Assembly: GCF_014876185.1 (NCBI RefSeq)
Contig: NZ_JADALJ010000001.1
Coordinates: forward strand, 3,143,501-3,207,500
Length of the DNA stretch: 64,000 nt
DNA from: Rufibacter sp. LB8
GTDB taxonomy: Bacteria > Bacteroidota > Bacteroidia > Cytophagales > Hymenobacteraceae
Direction: 5' to 3'
Shown here: positions 12,201 through 18,569 of the stretch, piece after piece
How positions within the stretch are numbered: the stretch's first letter is position 1
Layout of the letters: each line of letters begins with the position of its first letter
Made by a program: the position numbers and the translations under genes
The notes under the pieces: model-generated
Databases searched by the model: none
Seen by the model: the letters and a program-made list of their open reading frames with translations, nothing else
What the model was told of the DNA's origin: nothing

Positions 12201-15200
12201 GTAGGTGTAGGTATTGTTACCTCCCTGCGGAGCAGAGCCAACTAAAGTAGCTGGAGCAGCCCCAGCACAAATGGTTTGGGAATTGCTGACCGTATTGTTT
12301 GAGATGACAGGTCTAACCGTTAGCTGCACCACATTACTGATACTAGTACAGGCCCCAGAAGCAGCTATCCTTCTGTACCAGGTAGTAGTAGTTAAAGTAC
12401 CCGGAGTATAGCTGAGGACATTATTGGTTCCAACAGCAGCGGTAAAACCATCACTAGCCGATGACTGGCTTTGTTCCCACCTGTACGTAAATGCTTCTGT
12501 ACCTCCTACAGCGGGCTGCCCAACTATTTGTAGTGAAGGCTGTCCTGAACAAATATCTTGGATACCCGAAATAGCGTTACTGGTAATGGCTGGCGTCACG
12601 GTTACGGTAACTGCTGTTCTGGTGAAGCTTGGGCAATTGTTACTAACTGACTCTACATAGTAGGTAGTGGTGGCAGTGAGCGCAGGCGTAGCGTAAGAAG
12701 ACCCTGTACCTACCGCCGTGCCACCAGCGGTTTCTTTATACCATCTAAAAGTGTGCCCTGTCCCCGGGCTGCTTACTGACAAGGCAGCAGTTGCCCCAGA
12801 ACAAATGGTTACACCAGAAATAGCAGGCGCCGTTGGCCTTGGCGTAACTGTAATGGTGACGGTGTTACTAGGGCTGGCAGAACATAGCCCCGAAGTAACA
12901 ATCCTTCTGAAATAGGTGGTTTGCGTTAAGGCACCAGGAATATAGTTCTGCGTGGTATTACCTCCTGGTGCATTGCTAAAAATAGAATTATTGGTGCTGG
13001 TTTGCCATATATAAGTATAAGTAGCCCCGTCTCCACCTGTAGGCTGGGAACCTGTAATGGTCTTGGGTGTTTCTCCCTCACAAATGGTAGAAGGAGTTGG
13101 CGTAGTAAGAGTATTATTGGTAATCTGTTTGTTGACCGTAACGGTAACAGGTGTTCTGGTTGCGCTAGTACAGCCAAATTGATCAGTCACCTCAACGTAG
13201 AAGGTGGTGGTATTTGTTAAGGTTGGATTATAGGTGGCGCCGGTAATGACAGTGGCCCCACCTGTTGCTACTAGATACCATCTGTAAGCCGCGCCTGTAA
13301 TTGGGTTACTCACAGACAAACCAGCAACGCTTCCCTCACAGATGATTTTGCCTGCAACGGTTGGTGGATTTGGCAGTTCTCTTATTAAAATTTGCTGCGA
13401 GGCTGCCACAGAAATGCCGCATTCATTAGTAGCAGTGACTGAAACAGTGAATGTACCCGGGTTCGCAAAATTTATGGTGGGGTACTGTGACGTAGCTGAA
13501 GAAGGCGAAACAAACGTTGCTCCTGTACCGCCCGTAACCGTCCAGTTATAAGCGGTAATGGGTCCTAGGTTAGTTACATAGGTAGGAATGTGAGGTGCAT
13601 TACTTGCACTAAACGCTATAGTCTGCGGACCGCAATAATCCTTAGCATCTGGCAGCGAAACTGTGGGTGGAGCTTTTACGGTGACTTGCGTGCTTGAAGT
13701 ATTGGAACCGCATGGGTTAATAGCTTCTAGACTAATTGTATAAACCCCACTAGAAGTGAAGTTAAAAGTAGGCGTAGCACTCGTTAGTGACCCAGAAGTA
13801 ACTGTATAGCCAGTATTTGGAGCTACCGTCCATTTATAAGTCAAAAACTCACCTGTAGATTGGTTCGCTGTAGAAACGGTTAAGTTTCGGCAGCCACTTG
13901 TTGGGTTTAGGCTGGTCGTGAATTTTGATACTGGAGGAGCAACAATTTTAATAGTCTTTTGTATTTCACTGCTTCCACACCCATTCTTTATATTAAACTT
14001 AATAGTGTATTGACCTGCTTCAGTAAATCTCACGGACATATTTCGTAGAAATTTTCCACCAGACACTATTTGCCAGCCTGTTGCTGGTGAAATTTCCCAA
14101 GTATGTTCAGTAAATTCGGTTGTACACGTTGCATTACTTACTGCCTCAATGCCTTGGTCAGAAACATCTGCAAAATTGTATACATCATTAATACAGCCTT
14201 CCAATTTGGCAGGAGCAATTTCAATATTTGCAGTTGGCTTTTTACCTATTCGAATAGATTTAACATCAATCGTACTCGTTCCACATGGGTTCGTAGCTGT
14301 AGCAGTTAGAGTAAACTCCTTGTTAGGACTTGCACATGAAGATGCATTAAATGTGTGGTACACAACACTTGGAACATTATCCTGTGTAAACACTTGTGCC
14401 GGACTTCCATCATTAACTTGGAAAGTATAGGTAGTGGCAGCACTATTATCCTCTACATCTGCAACTGGAAATCCAAACTTAACAGGCGCACAACCTAATG
14501 TTGAGCCTGGGTTACCAATACTAATTTTAGGATTACTCCCATTATATACTTGTTGAGTCCAAGTAGTAGAGCACCCATTATTAGTTGCTGTAATTCTTAA
14601 TGTAAAATAGCCTTGGCTAGTGTAGGTATGTTGGGCTTCGGTGAAAGTAGATAGGTTTTGCCCGACAGACCCATCGCCCCAACTAATCGAATAAGAAGTA
14701 TTATCCTGATAATTCGATCTGTTTTGAATTCTCAGCAAGTAATTACTATTGACCGATGTTGAATTACATTTGGTAAAAGCAGGATTAGGGGCAGTTCTAG
14801 TTAAATCTGATATAACTATATCAGGCTGCTGTTTTATAGTAATGGACTTTGTCTCGGAATCTGAACAGCCATCTGGTGTAGTAACCGTTAATCTTACTGA
14901 ATATGAAGTAACTCCTGAACCTATAGAGGAGAAAGCATGTCGTGGATTTGGATCTGAGCTTGTATTACTATTACCTGACGTAGGATCTCCGAAATTCCAA
15001 GTGTAAACCAATCCATTCCCAGTTGATGTATTTGTGAATTGAACATTATTTCCGGAGCAGGCATTATTTGTAAAACTAAAGTTCGCTGATGGCCTCTGAT
15101 TAACTGTTACATCTACTTTCTCAGAAGTTTTAGCACCGCATTCTGAACCAGCCACAGTACTTACTGCAGTCACTGTATAACTCCCGCTTGCAGTTACTGT

Positions 15201-15422
15201 GAGCTTATTAGTTGTCTCTGATAAAACTGTAGATCCATTTTTCCAAACATAAGTAACCCCTGTATTTGAAGAAGTAGCGGTTAAAACCGTGCTCCCGCCT
15301 TGACATAAGGAAATGGGCCCAACAGGGGAGATACTTAGCTCACACTCAGCTGAAAAAACACTGAACGTAACAGTAAAAATCAATAAGACAGCCAGAAAAA
15401 GGCCACGGTAGAACTGTACCAT
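3240..15422 (-). CDS. Giant secreted Ig/PKD-like repeat protein with T9SS type B sorting domain
   Basis: 4060 residues. A signal peptide (MVQFYRGLFLAVLLIFTVTF, to about residue 25) is followed by about seven PKD/Ig-like domains up to residue ~765 (for example YTWNFGDPTSGN). Next come 28 copies of a ~93-residue module of the form ITNNTI..Q.ICxGxxP..L.G..P.GG.G.YTYxWE.S ending TTWYRRVVxSGxC. Seven related ~85-residue modules (LPAAPTVTGKxICAG, TTTYYVE) lie before, between and after these. An ANAGPD module leads into the final ~88 residues, a gliding-motility-associated type B sorting domain (VFIPNVITQNKDGINDDW, RWGAKIFSSEGYQTRWDGTY, YYYILYLD). Many threonines, almost no lysine-rich parts and paired cysteines per module suit an extracellular stalk or adhesin. 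Ligand unknown. It heads the operon with porP/sprF. Confidence 0.93.
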   Translation of the reverse strand: MVQFYRGLFLAVLLIFTVTFSVFSAECELSISPVGPISLCQGGSTVLTATSSNTGVTYVWKNGSTVLSETTNKLTVTASGSYTVTAVSTVAGSECGAKTSEKVDVTVNQRPSANFSFTNNACSGNNVQFTNTSTGNGLVYTWNFGDPTSGNSNTSSDPNPRHAFSSIGSGVTSYSVRLTVTTPDGCSDSETKSITIKQQPDIVISDLTRTAPNPAFTKCNSTSVNSNYLLRIQNRSNYQDNTSYSISWGDGSVGQNLSTFTEAQHTYTSQGYFTLRITATNNGCSTTWTQQVYNGSNPKISIGNPGSTLGCAPVKFGFPVADVEDNSAATTYTFQVNDGSPAQVFTQDNVPSVVYHTFNASSCASPNKEFTLTATATNPCGTSTIDVKSIRIGKKPTANIEIAPAKLEGCINDVYNFADVSDQGIEAVSNATCTTEFTEHTWEISPATGWQIVSGGKFLRNMSVRFTEAGQYTIKFNIKNGCGSSEIQKTIKIVAPPVSKFTTSLNPTSGCRNLTVSTANQSTGEFLTYKWTVAPNTGYTVTSGSLTSATPTFNFTSSGVYTISLEAINPCGSNTSSTQVTVKAPPTVSLPDAKDYCGPQTIAFSASNAPHIPTYVTNLGPITAYNWTVTGGTGATFVSPSSATSQYPTINFANPGTFTVSVTATNECGISVAASQQILIRELPNPPTVAGKIICEGSVAGLSVSNPITGAAYRWYLVATGGATVITGATYNPTLTNTTTFYVEVTDQFGCTSATRTPVTVTVNKQITNNTLTTPTPSTICEGETPKTITGSQPTGGDGATYTYIWQTSTNNSIFSNAPGGNTTQNYIPGALTQTTYFRRIVTSGLCSASPSNTVTITVTPRPTAPAISGVTICSGATAALSVSSPGTGHTFRWYKETAGGTAVGTGSSYATPALTATTTYYVESVSNNCPSFTRTAVTVTVTPAITSNAISGIQDICSGQPSLQIVGQPAVGGTEAFTYRWEQSQSSASDGFTAAVGTNNVLSYTPGTLTTTTWYRRIAASGACTSISNVVQLTVRPVISNNTVSNSQTICAGAAPATLVGSAPQGGNNTYTYKWLLSTTSATADYNEITGATASNYQPMALNVTTWFRRVVSSGACDTQESAPVQIMVQQTIVNNAITGEQIICRDQPASVLIGSVPAGGSGSYVYQWQSSSTENGTYTSVAGATAVNLTFSAGQSPIVTTWYRRVVTAGYCAPSNSNAVRITVNPAIINNTITNGTAQVICTGSSPVAFLGATPGGGDGTHLYQWQISSNSTTFSDITSATGKDYDPGNLTTGTYWFRRAVTSGGCTAQSAAVQVTVQALITNNTIGSNQNICSGSIPAQFNGSVPAGGSGTYAFQWQSSTNGVDYFPITGATAQNYQTPAQTTSTWYRRVVSSGACAAVTSDAIKVEVTAPIINNTLSIAEATICAGTAPATAILGANPTGGTETFTFVWEISTTSSTAGFTVIDNATGKDYTAGVLNQTTWFRRRASSGACTVISAALQITIQMPATNNTITTGPQDLCAGSAATTLIGSTPSAGTGTYTYVWESSTTSANTGFTSITGATAKDYTPGVLSQTTWFRRKVFSGACPEITSTAIEIKITNAITENIVGADQTICAGTRPANIGGSTPQGGNNSFTYQWQVSINGSTYINITGATGKEYHPEALSVTTWYKRIVTSGACTVASTAMKVTVTPLPAAPTVTGKIICANTSTSLTASGAADMFRWYTSATGGTSFFDGATYITPVLTQTTTYYVETVKADCASATRTAVTVTVEQTITNNTINAAQIICVGSTPQGLTGTTPAGGSGAFVYRWESSTDGVAFTTISGATSTTYSPGALNETTWYRRVITSGVCVASTSEAVKVTANPAITNNTINTVAPICSGQVPPLVTGNVPAGGDGSYVFGWESSTTSATAGFATINGANGADYQSVALTATTWLRRVVSSGGCSVISSAVRVEVQQPITNNTISAAQDICSGSAPAAITGLTPTGGAALGSFATYTFRWESSTTSSATGFTTIAGATASNYAPGVLTETTWYRRVVIAGVCTESISDAIQIHVTAPITTNTLSADQTICSTSTPTLVVGTQPTGGNGITYTYSWESSITSATTGFTAIANANGKDYQPGALTATTWYRRKVTSGACTEISAVMQVTVTPLPAAPTAAGKTICAGSTASLTASGGAGDTYRWYAVATAGPVLFEGATFVTPALTQTTTYYVETIKDNCASAVRTAVVITVEQPITANTISTNQEICEGATPQGFTGSMPTGGTGTYTFVWERSIDGLVFTAITNSNTKDHASGPLAQTTWFRRKVTSGVCDASLSPEIKVTVNAGITGNAISAVQTICAGQAPQKLTGGAIAGGGTGYTYQWQISTDNTTFTDISGATAAEYAPGILNETRWYRRLVISGGCSSTSNEIKIEVQQPIVGNTISAAQVICSGSVPAALMGAAPTGGVQTGGAATYSYEWQSSADGLTYTTLAGAIARDYSPGTLTQSTWYRRIVRAGVCTESISAAVKIEVTQPITANTLSADQIICANTVPFKITGSSPAGGNNTFTYIWQESADGLNYTNIAGATEKDYQPGTLTATTWYRRVVTSVACTVTSQAMKVMVTPLPAAPGIAVASVTTICAGFTTTLTATGPAEKYLWYAAATGGTALYDGPSFQTPSLTQTTTYYVEAIKDNCASATRTSVTVTVEQLIANNTVAAPQVICAGAIPTSLTGTLPSGGTGTYSYRWEMSTSNATTGFTIIANATAQDYAPGPLNMPTWFRRVAISGVCAESVSAAIAIQVNPGITNNTIAGNQRVCIGSAPTTKLTGLVPAGGDAAYTYRWESSTVSASDGFVTAAGTNNAQDYQPSVLTQTTWYRRVVISGGCTNYSEAVQVLVDPLPNPPVAANKVICTGFTATLAVSSPMATGKYEWFTVNTGGAPVAEGVTFETEVLTSTIITTKTYYVQVTDDKGCVSPRTAVVVTINPVIASNTVSAHQEICSGVVPQPLAGTNPTGGDGTYAYLWEFSTDNSTFSSAPGLNTGKDYAPGALNVTTWYRRKITSGGCENTSPTVQIVVNSPIANNVVSPEQDICEGDTPVLLTATNPSGGNNQYTYRWESNTIGPLGDFRTAAGVATNESYQSAALAQTTWFRRVVISGGCESVSAAIVVTIRESIKNNQVAASQVICFGNAPADLIGSLPTGGNGLYEYVWEASTLSATTGFAPAAGDNTQQNYNPGIMTQTTWFRRVVKAGTSCPAVTSSAIQITLNEAITNNSITTPQLICTGTRPAGLTGTTPAGGSGSYTYQWQVSYSGLNDFVPAEGLNSEANYAPPVLTRNTWFRRIVLSAPCPAQASNMVMITVNPLITNNVVQSAQTVCENTAPALFLGLAPGGGDGTYSYLWQVSETGPTSGFTAASGDNTEINYQAPVLTKNTWFRRVVMSGNCTDISVAVQVTVNKNIANNVVTDDQEICIGATPMPLTGTLPTGGKGNYTYLWESSIEGPNSGFGPARGVNTASTYMPELVLQTTWFRRVVSAGPCDPHYSGSVRIRINPPISNNRVSFNQAICAGALPAALTGTLPQGGNDAYTYLWEESVTGPNSGWRPAEGANNTANYQPAYLTRPTWFRRTVFSGGCNNTSAYLQINVLPALTNNLISAEQFICRGDLPQAINGVQPAGGTGTYTYLWERSTDGFTYTAAIGDNTGLNYRPGPLSVSTWFRRVVTSSPCAEDISDPVKITVAEPLSNNIIISDQSICAGVAPNLLQGSMPAGGGSGYTYLWEISTNGPLVGFTPAPGINNVQDYQPAVLTQSTWFRRVVASLPCQNQTSAVVQITVNPLPAAPVWQNPGARICPGFTALLRVNNPGQQVEWYEQAQGGTVIHVGVSFITPALTETTTYYVQTVSAQGCTSASRTAIRVEVVAPLANAGPDVTIIQGRTTQLRASGGVRYVWSPAVGLSSPNTAVTQAKPDETTTYTVTVTSAEGCVDTDEVTVTVLPKVFIPNVITQNKDGINDDWEILNIEHYPNCRVEVFTRWGAKIFSSEGYQTRWDGTYQGKPLPVSAYYYILYLDKDEAPMSGSVTIIK

Positions 15423-15611
15423 AGAAAGTAATAAAGGGTAATAAGGAAAATCAGGAAGCGAACAGGTAGGCCTATTTAATAAATGATAAAATAATTATAT
15501 TATAATATTCTAATGAAGAAGCTAACTTATGAAGGTGAAAGGTTTGAGCACCGGCATCACGAAATACACTTGGTCCTGCCATTGAACTCTTTGGTACTGA
15601 AGCTTAAATTA

Positions 15612-15626
15612 TGATAATAATTATCA
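15612..15626. promoter_or_regulatory. Fur-type 7-1-7 operator dyad
   Basis: TGATAATAATTATCA is a perfect dyad (7 bp, 1-nt spacer, 7 bp) and matches at every specified position the TGATAATnATTATCA consensus known for Fur-family ferric-uptake regulators. It lies 190 bp upstream of the giant-protein start and 441 bp upstream of the gene at 16067. The distance to the start is long for a repressor site unless the leader is long. No Fur-family gene is in the window. Confidence 0.5.
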
Positions 15627-15912
15627 GTGTAATTTATTACCGTTAGAGAGGAAATAAATGGCACTCCTGTTACGTAGTCTGGCACAGACCAACGCAAGAT
15701 TTTTCGTAGTTGTAGATAGAGCGGGCGCTCCTTTAAGGCGGCGTAATGAAATATAAGGTGGGGGACCTCTTATTTTAAGCAAAAGTACCAAAAGAATTCA
15801 CCATTCTACTAAGTATATCTACTAGATTTAAAAGAATCCTCGCAATTCTCGTCCTTGTTAGTAGCTATAGACTTTTAGTGTTGGGTTGTCAAGACATTAT
15901 GCTTTCCTGTAA

Positions 15913-15971
15913 GCATTGCGTTTTAGGCCTCGTTTTCAGAAATGAGCCCGAAAACAGGATTTTGGTTGAGG
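15913..15971. repeat. 59-bp direct repeat, copy 2 (contains a hairpin element)
   Basis: Matches 2112-2170 at 57 of 59 positions. It includes the codons for I-A-F and the stop of the upstream outer-membrane gene, although no gene precedes it here, so it looks like a displaced gene tail plus its trailing hairpin element. Confidence 0.9.
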
Positions 15972-16066
15972 CTTTTCTCTACCACGCGGCAAATATATAG
16001 TGAGCAGATAGGGGTTTAGGGCGAAATTGGTGTCTTACCTTGCACAACCCCTACTTAAACCCTTTC

Positions 16067-16603
16067 ATGAAAAAAGCCCTTTTGCTCGCATTGTTTGGTG
16101 GTCTCCTTTTCTTTGGCAAGCCTGTGCAGGCCCAAAACAACTTATTAAAGGTAAACTTGCTGGCCCCCTTGGTGTCTACTGGTTCTTTCTATTATGAGCG
16201 CGTGCTGGGAGATTCCAGAAGTATTCAGGTTGGGGCGTTCTTCACCAAGTTTGAGGAGTTGTCTGGCTACGGCATTACGCCCGAATACCGCGTGTATTTG
16301 TCTGACGAACCTGCCCCGGCAGGGTTCTATGTAGCGCCTTTCGCCAGTTTCATGAGCTTTACCATTGAAAGCGATGAAGACTATATGAATGATTTCAAGG
16401 CCACGGCCAGGAACTTTGGCGGCGGATTAGTGGTGGGCCGTCAGTGGATCTTCAAGGAAATGGTGTCCTTTGACATGTTCATTGGGCCTGAATACACCGT
16501 AGGGAACATGGAGTTCATCAGCGGGGACCGGGAACAAGCTGAGTCTGCCAACCTCACCGGCTGGATTGGCCGGGCAGGTATCTCTGTTGGCCTCAAATTC
16601 TAG
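16067..16603 (+). CDS. Small outer-membrane beta-barrel protein (DUF3575-like), paralogue of the gene at 1595
   Basis: 178 residues from the ATG at 16067, which begins a clean signal peptide (MKKALLLALFGGLLFFGKPV, cleaved after VQAQ); the in-frame ATG at 16040 would put nine extra residues in front of it. The mature part has alternating beta-strands, the GYGITPEYRVYL motif and a C-terminal GISVGLKF that ends in phenylalanine, as expected for an outer-membrane barrel. It is related over its length to the 1595-2125 product. The two probably arose by duplication and are now separated by the porP/giant-protein operon. Transcription ends at the 44-bp palindrome just downstream. Confidence 0.75.
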   Translation: MKKALLLALFGGLLFFGKPVQAQNNLLKVNLLAPLVSTGSFYYERVLGDSRSIQVGAFFTKFEELSGYGITPEYRVYLSDEPAPAGFYVAPFASFMSFTIESDEDYMNDFKATARNFGGGLVVGRQWIFKEMVSFDMFIGPEYTVGNMEFISGDREQAESANLTGWIGRAGISVGLKF

Positions 16604-16604
16604 T

Positions 16605-16640
16605 TTCGGCTTCGTTTCCAAAATAGAGCCCAAAAACGGG
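16605..16640. repeat. Hairpin element, degenerate copy merged with a terminator
   Basis: GTTTCGGCTTCGTTTCC paired with GAGCCCAAAAACGGG; the right arm runs directly into the 44-bp terminator palindrome, whose first bases it shares. Confidence 0.75.
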
Positions 16641-16675
16641 GAGGCCCGCTGCATGCAGCGGGCCTCCCCGTTTTT
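16632..16675. terminator. 44-bp perfect palindrome, bidirectional terminator
   Basis: Each half is 22 bases (AAAAACGGGGAGGCCCGCTG and its exact complement) with no spacer, giving a very GC-rich stem flanked by A and T runs. It lies between the convergent genes ending at 16603 and 16708, so it can end transcription from both sides. Confidence 0.9.
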
Positions 16676-16707
16676 GTGACAGTATACTTTGTACCGGAAA
16701 TAGACTT

Positions 16708-17076
16708 TTAAAGCAACTTATAAAGTATATCAAGCAGTCCGTAGAGCAGAAGGCCCGCAACTGTAAACACGGTACCTAACCCTAAAAAAAGCGGACCTAT
16801 TTTTAGGTCCAAAGGGTGGATTCCTTTTCGTAAGACAATTTCTGTAATCCAGCCCAAGCAGTAACAGGCATTTGCAGGTACAGCCGTCATTACAATAAGG
16901 CCGAATCCAAAGAAGAGTTTACTTCTTACAAAAATTGAGGCTAGAAGTAACCAAGTTAGAGAAGTGAGAAAGTACACCAAATTGTATTTCAGCCTTCTCT
17001 TTTCCCACCAAAGCACAATTTCCTTGGCAGTTTCAGGAGTTGAATCTTGATGCAAATAGGTCTCCAGCAAGTTCAT
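16708..17076 (-). CDS. Hypothetical membrane protein
   Basis: 122 residues with no recognised domain. Three hydrophobic segments are visible at about residues 32-50 (NLVYFLTSLTWLLLASIFV), 53-80 (FFGFGLIVMTAVPANACYCL) and 94-120 (GPLFLGLGTVFTVAGLLLYG), so it is an inner-membrane protein with a short cytoplasmic N-terminus. It starts 26 bp downstream of ribH and may be read through from it. Its DNA is more AT-rich than ribH, which fits a lineage-specific or acquired gene. Confidence 0.65.
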   Translation of the reverse strand: MNLLETYLHQDSTPETAKEIVLWWEKRRLKYNLVYFLTSLTWLLLASIFVRSKLFFGFGLIVMTAVPANACYCLGWITEIVLRKGIHPLDLKIGPLFLGLGTVFTVAGLLLYGLLDILYKLL

Positions 17077-17102
17077 TCTTACTTCACTAGGAATCTAAAT
17101 CA

Positions 17103-17585
17103 TCAACCCACCAAACTCAACATTTGAATAGCGGTGGCGGCGGCTTCTACGCCTTTGTTGCCGTGCTTGCCGCCGGCACGGTCCCAGGCCTGCGCCTCGT
17201 CATTGGTAGTGACCAGCCCGAAGATGACCGGTTTGTTGAACTTGAGCGCCACCTGGGTCAAGCCTTGCGCCACGGCGTGGCAGATGTAGTCATCGTGCTT
17301 GGTTTCGCCTTTGATCACCACGCCCAGGGCAATGACGGCGTCTACCTCGGGGCTTTGCGCCAGGAACTGGGACCCGATGGTCAACTCAAAAGAGCCGGGC
17401 ACGGTGTTGCGGTGGATGTTTTCGGGCTTGGCGCCGTGCTGAATTAAGGTGTCATAGGCGCCTTTGCAGAGCACATCAGTGATGGCTTTGTTCCACTCGG
17501 CCACTACTATCCCAAATTTCTTTCCGGAGATGTCTGGCAGGTTGTCTGAGTTGTAGTCACTTAGGTTTTTGAGGGCGCTGGCCAT
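17103..17585 (-). CDS. ribH: 6,7-dimethyl-8-ribityllumazine synthase
   Basis: 160 residues, the standard length. RibH condenses 5-amino-6-ribitylamino-uracil with dihydroxybutanone phosphate in the penultimate step of riboflavin synthesis and assembles into pentamers or icosahedral shells. Visible family motifs are GIVVAEWNKAITDVL (substrate loop), VPGSFELTIGSQFLA, ALGVVIKGETKHDDYICHAV with the catalytic histidine region, and PVIFGLVTTNDEAQAWDRAG near the C-terminus. The TPR gene upstream is on the same strand, but a terminator and a hairpin repeat lie between them. Confidence 0.97.
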   Translation of the reverse strand: MASALKNLSDYNSDNLPDISGKKFGIVVAEWNKAITDVLCKGAYDTLIQHGAKPENIHRNTVPGSFELTIGSQFLAQSPEVDAVIALGVVIKGETKHDDYICHAVAQGLTQVALKFNKPVIFGLVTTNDEAQAWDRAGGKHGNKGVEAAATAIQMLSLVG

Positions 17586-17629
17586 GGGTGCGAAGTGTTA
17601 AAGACGAGGTTGGGTTTGGGATTTCTGTT

Positions 17630-17669
17630 CCGTTTTCGGGCTCATTTTCAGAAATGAGCCCGAAAACGG
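17630..17669. repeat. Hairpin element, perfect copy
   Basis: 18-bp arms CCGTTTTCGGGCTCATTT and AAATGAGCCCGAAAACGG match perfectly around the loop TCAG. It lies 45 bp upstream of ribH, between ribH and the TPR-gene terminator. Confidence 0.95.
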
Positions 17670-17688
17670 GTTGTACGCAAAAGTGCAC

Positions 17689-17734
17689 AAAAAAACGGAG
17701 CCGCTGCCCTAAAAATTTCAGGCGACGGCTCCGT
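17689..17734 (-). terminator. Intrinsic terminator of the TPR gene
   Basis: AACGGAGCCGCTGCC pairs with GGCGACGGCTCCGTT (one mismatch, one G-T pair) around a 12-nt AT-rich loop. Read on the minus strand it is followed by a run of seven T. It begins 20 bp after the stop at 17754. Confidence 0.88.
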
Positions 17735-17753
17735 TCAAAAAGATTGAAAACGC

Positions 17754-18470
17754 TTATTTCTTGGCAGTAGCAGCCGATGCTTCAGCGCGGGCCTTGTATT
17801 TCTTGGCGTCGGTTACTTCCTGGCTCAGCGGGAAATCTGCCACAATGCGGTCATAGATGTCAGCGGCTTTGTCATGCTGGTTGGCGGCCTCATAGGCCAT
17901 GGCGGCTTTCATGAGGTACTGCGGCGAGAAGAAGTCGTTGGCTTTGTGGCTGGCGGCTTTCTCGTATAAGGCAGCGGCTTCGGCGGGCTTGTTGAGCTCT
18001 AACTGGGCATCGCCTTGCAGGCTGTACGCGCGCGACTGCAACAACAGATCATCTGAGTTGAATTCTTCCAGGTAATTCAAGGCCTCGGCAAATTTGCCTT
18101 GCTTCAAATAGATCACTCCGGTGTAGAAGTTGGCCAGGTTACCAGCTTTGGTGCTGCCGTACTCGTCTGCCACCGCCTTGAACCCTTGGTACTGACCATC
18201 GCCGTTCAGGGCTTTGCTCAGGGAGTCAGCCTCCAGATAATACTCGGCCTGGAACATGGCGGCCAGGGCTTCCTGGTTTTTGTTCTGCTGGTTCTGGTAG
18301 TATAAAAATCCACCCACCACAGCGGCAGCGATGGCCACAAACAGGCCGATCAATAAATTTTTGTGACGCGTCACAAAATCCTCAGACCCTCCTACAAGGC
18401 GATCAGCCAGGGCATCTGGGTTCTCCACTAGCTCTAAATCGCTCTTTTGGTCCATTGTGTTATTTGACAT
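17754..18470 (-). CDS. Membrane-anchored tetratricopeptide-repeat protein
   Basis: 238 residues. A ~37-residue acidic N-terminal segment precedes one membrane span (LLIGLFVAIAAAVVGGFLYY, residues ~39-58), and the C-terminal part has three or four TPR-like helical repeats (AEYYLEADSLSKAL, GNLANFYTGVIYLKQGKFAE, AAALYEKAASH, AADIYDRIVADFP). The layout resembles YfgM-type proteins that work with periplasmic chaperones and the Sec machinery; this is only a resemblance. Proteins of this type often stand next to ribH in Bacteroidota. Confidence 0.8.
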   Translation of the reverse strand: MSNNTMDQKSDLELVENPDALADRLVGGSEDFVTRHKNLLIGLFVAIAAAVVGGFLYYQNQQNKNQEALAAMFQAEYYLEADSLSKALNGDGQYQGFKAVADEYGSTKAGNLANFYTGVIYLKQGKFAEALNYLEEFNSDDLLLQSRAYSLQGDAQLELNKPAEAAALYEKAASHKANDFFSPQYLMKAAMAYEAANQHDKAADIYDRIVADFPLSQEVTDAKKYKARAEASAATAKK

Positions 18471-18569
18471 CAGTTAATAGAATAATAAATAAAGTAGCTG
18501 CTATTTCATTGCCAAGCCTTGCCGCTGAACCCCAAACCAACCGGTTCCGTTCCCGCGCGCCGCGCTTGT

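Larger units (their letters stand above)
15423..16066. other. Divergent intergenic region upstream of the giant-protein operon
   Basis: About 640 bp. Next to the giant gene it is very AT-rich (15480-15520). It holds a perfect Fur-type dyad at 15612-15626, a 32-codon reading frame at 15658-15756 that cannot be tied to a family, and the second copy of the 59-bp direct repeat at 15913-15971. The promoters of both flanking envelope genes must lie here; no clear -33/-7 pair was identified. Confidence 0.5.

Noticed and set aside
6000-13200. Regularly spaced similar DNA blocks that could be taken for a CRISPR or other array
   Set aside because: The spacing (~280 bp) and reading frame match protein modules; there are no short identical repeats with unique spacers and no cas genes.
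3240-15422. Many plus-strand frames of 60-130 codons opposite the giant gene
   Set aside because: They repeat with the module period and are shadows of a long repetitive coding sequence.
15423-16066. tRNA or other known structural RNA in the largest plain spacer
   Set aside because: No cloverleaf, T-loop word or CCA end was found on either strand; same result for 29993-30766 and 58303-58865, by eye only.
1595-16603. Prophage or integrative element carrying the giant gene
   Set aside because: No integrase, tRNA attachment site or phage gene is present; the 59-bp repeats alone fit local rearrangement.
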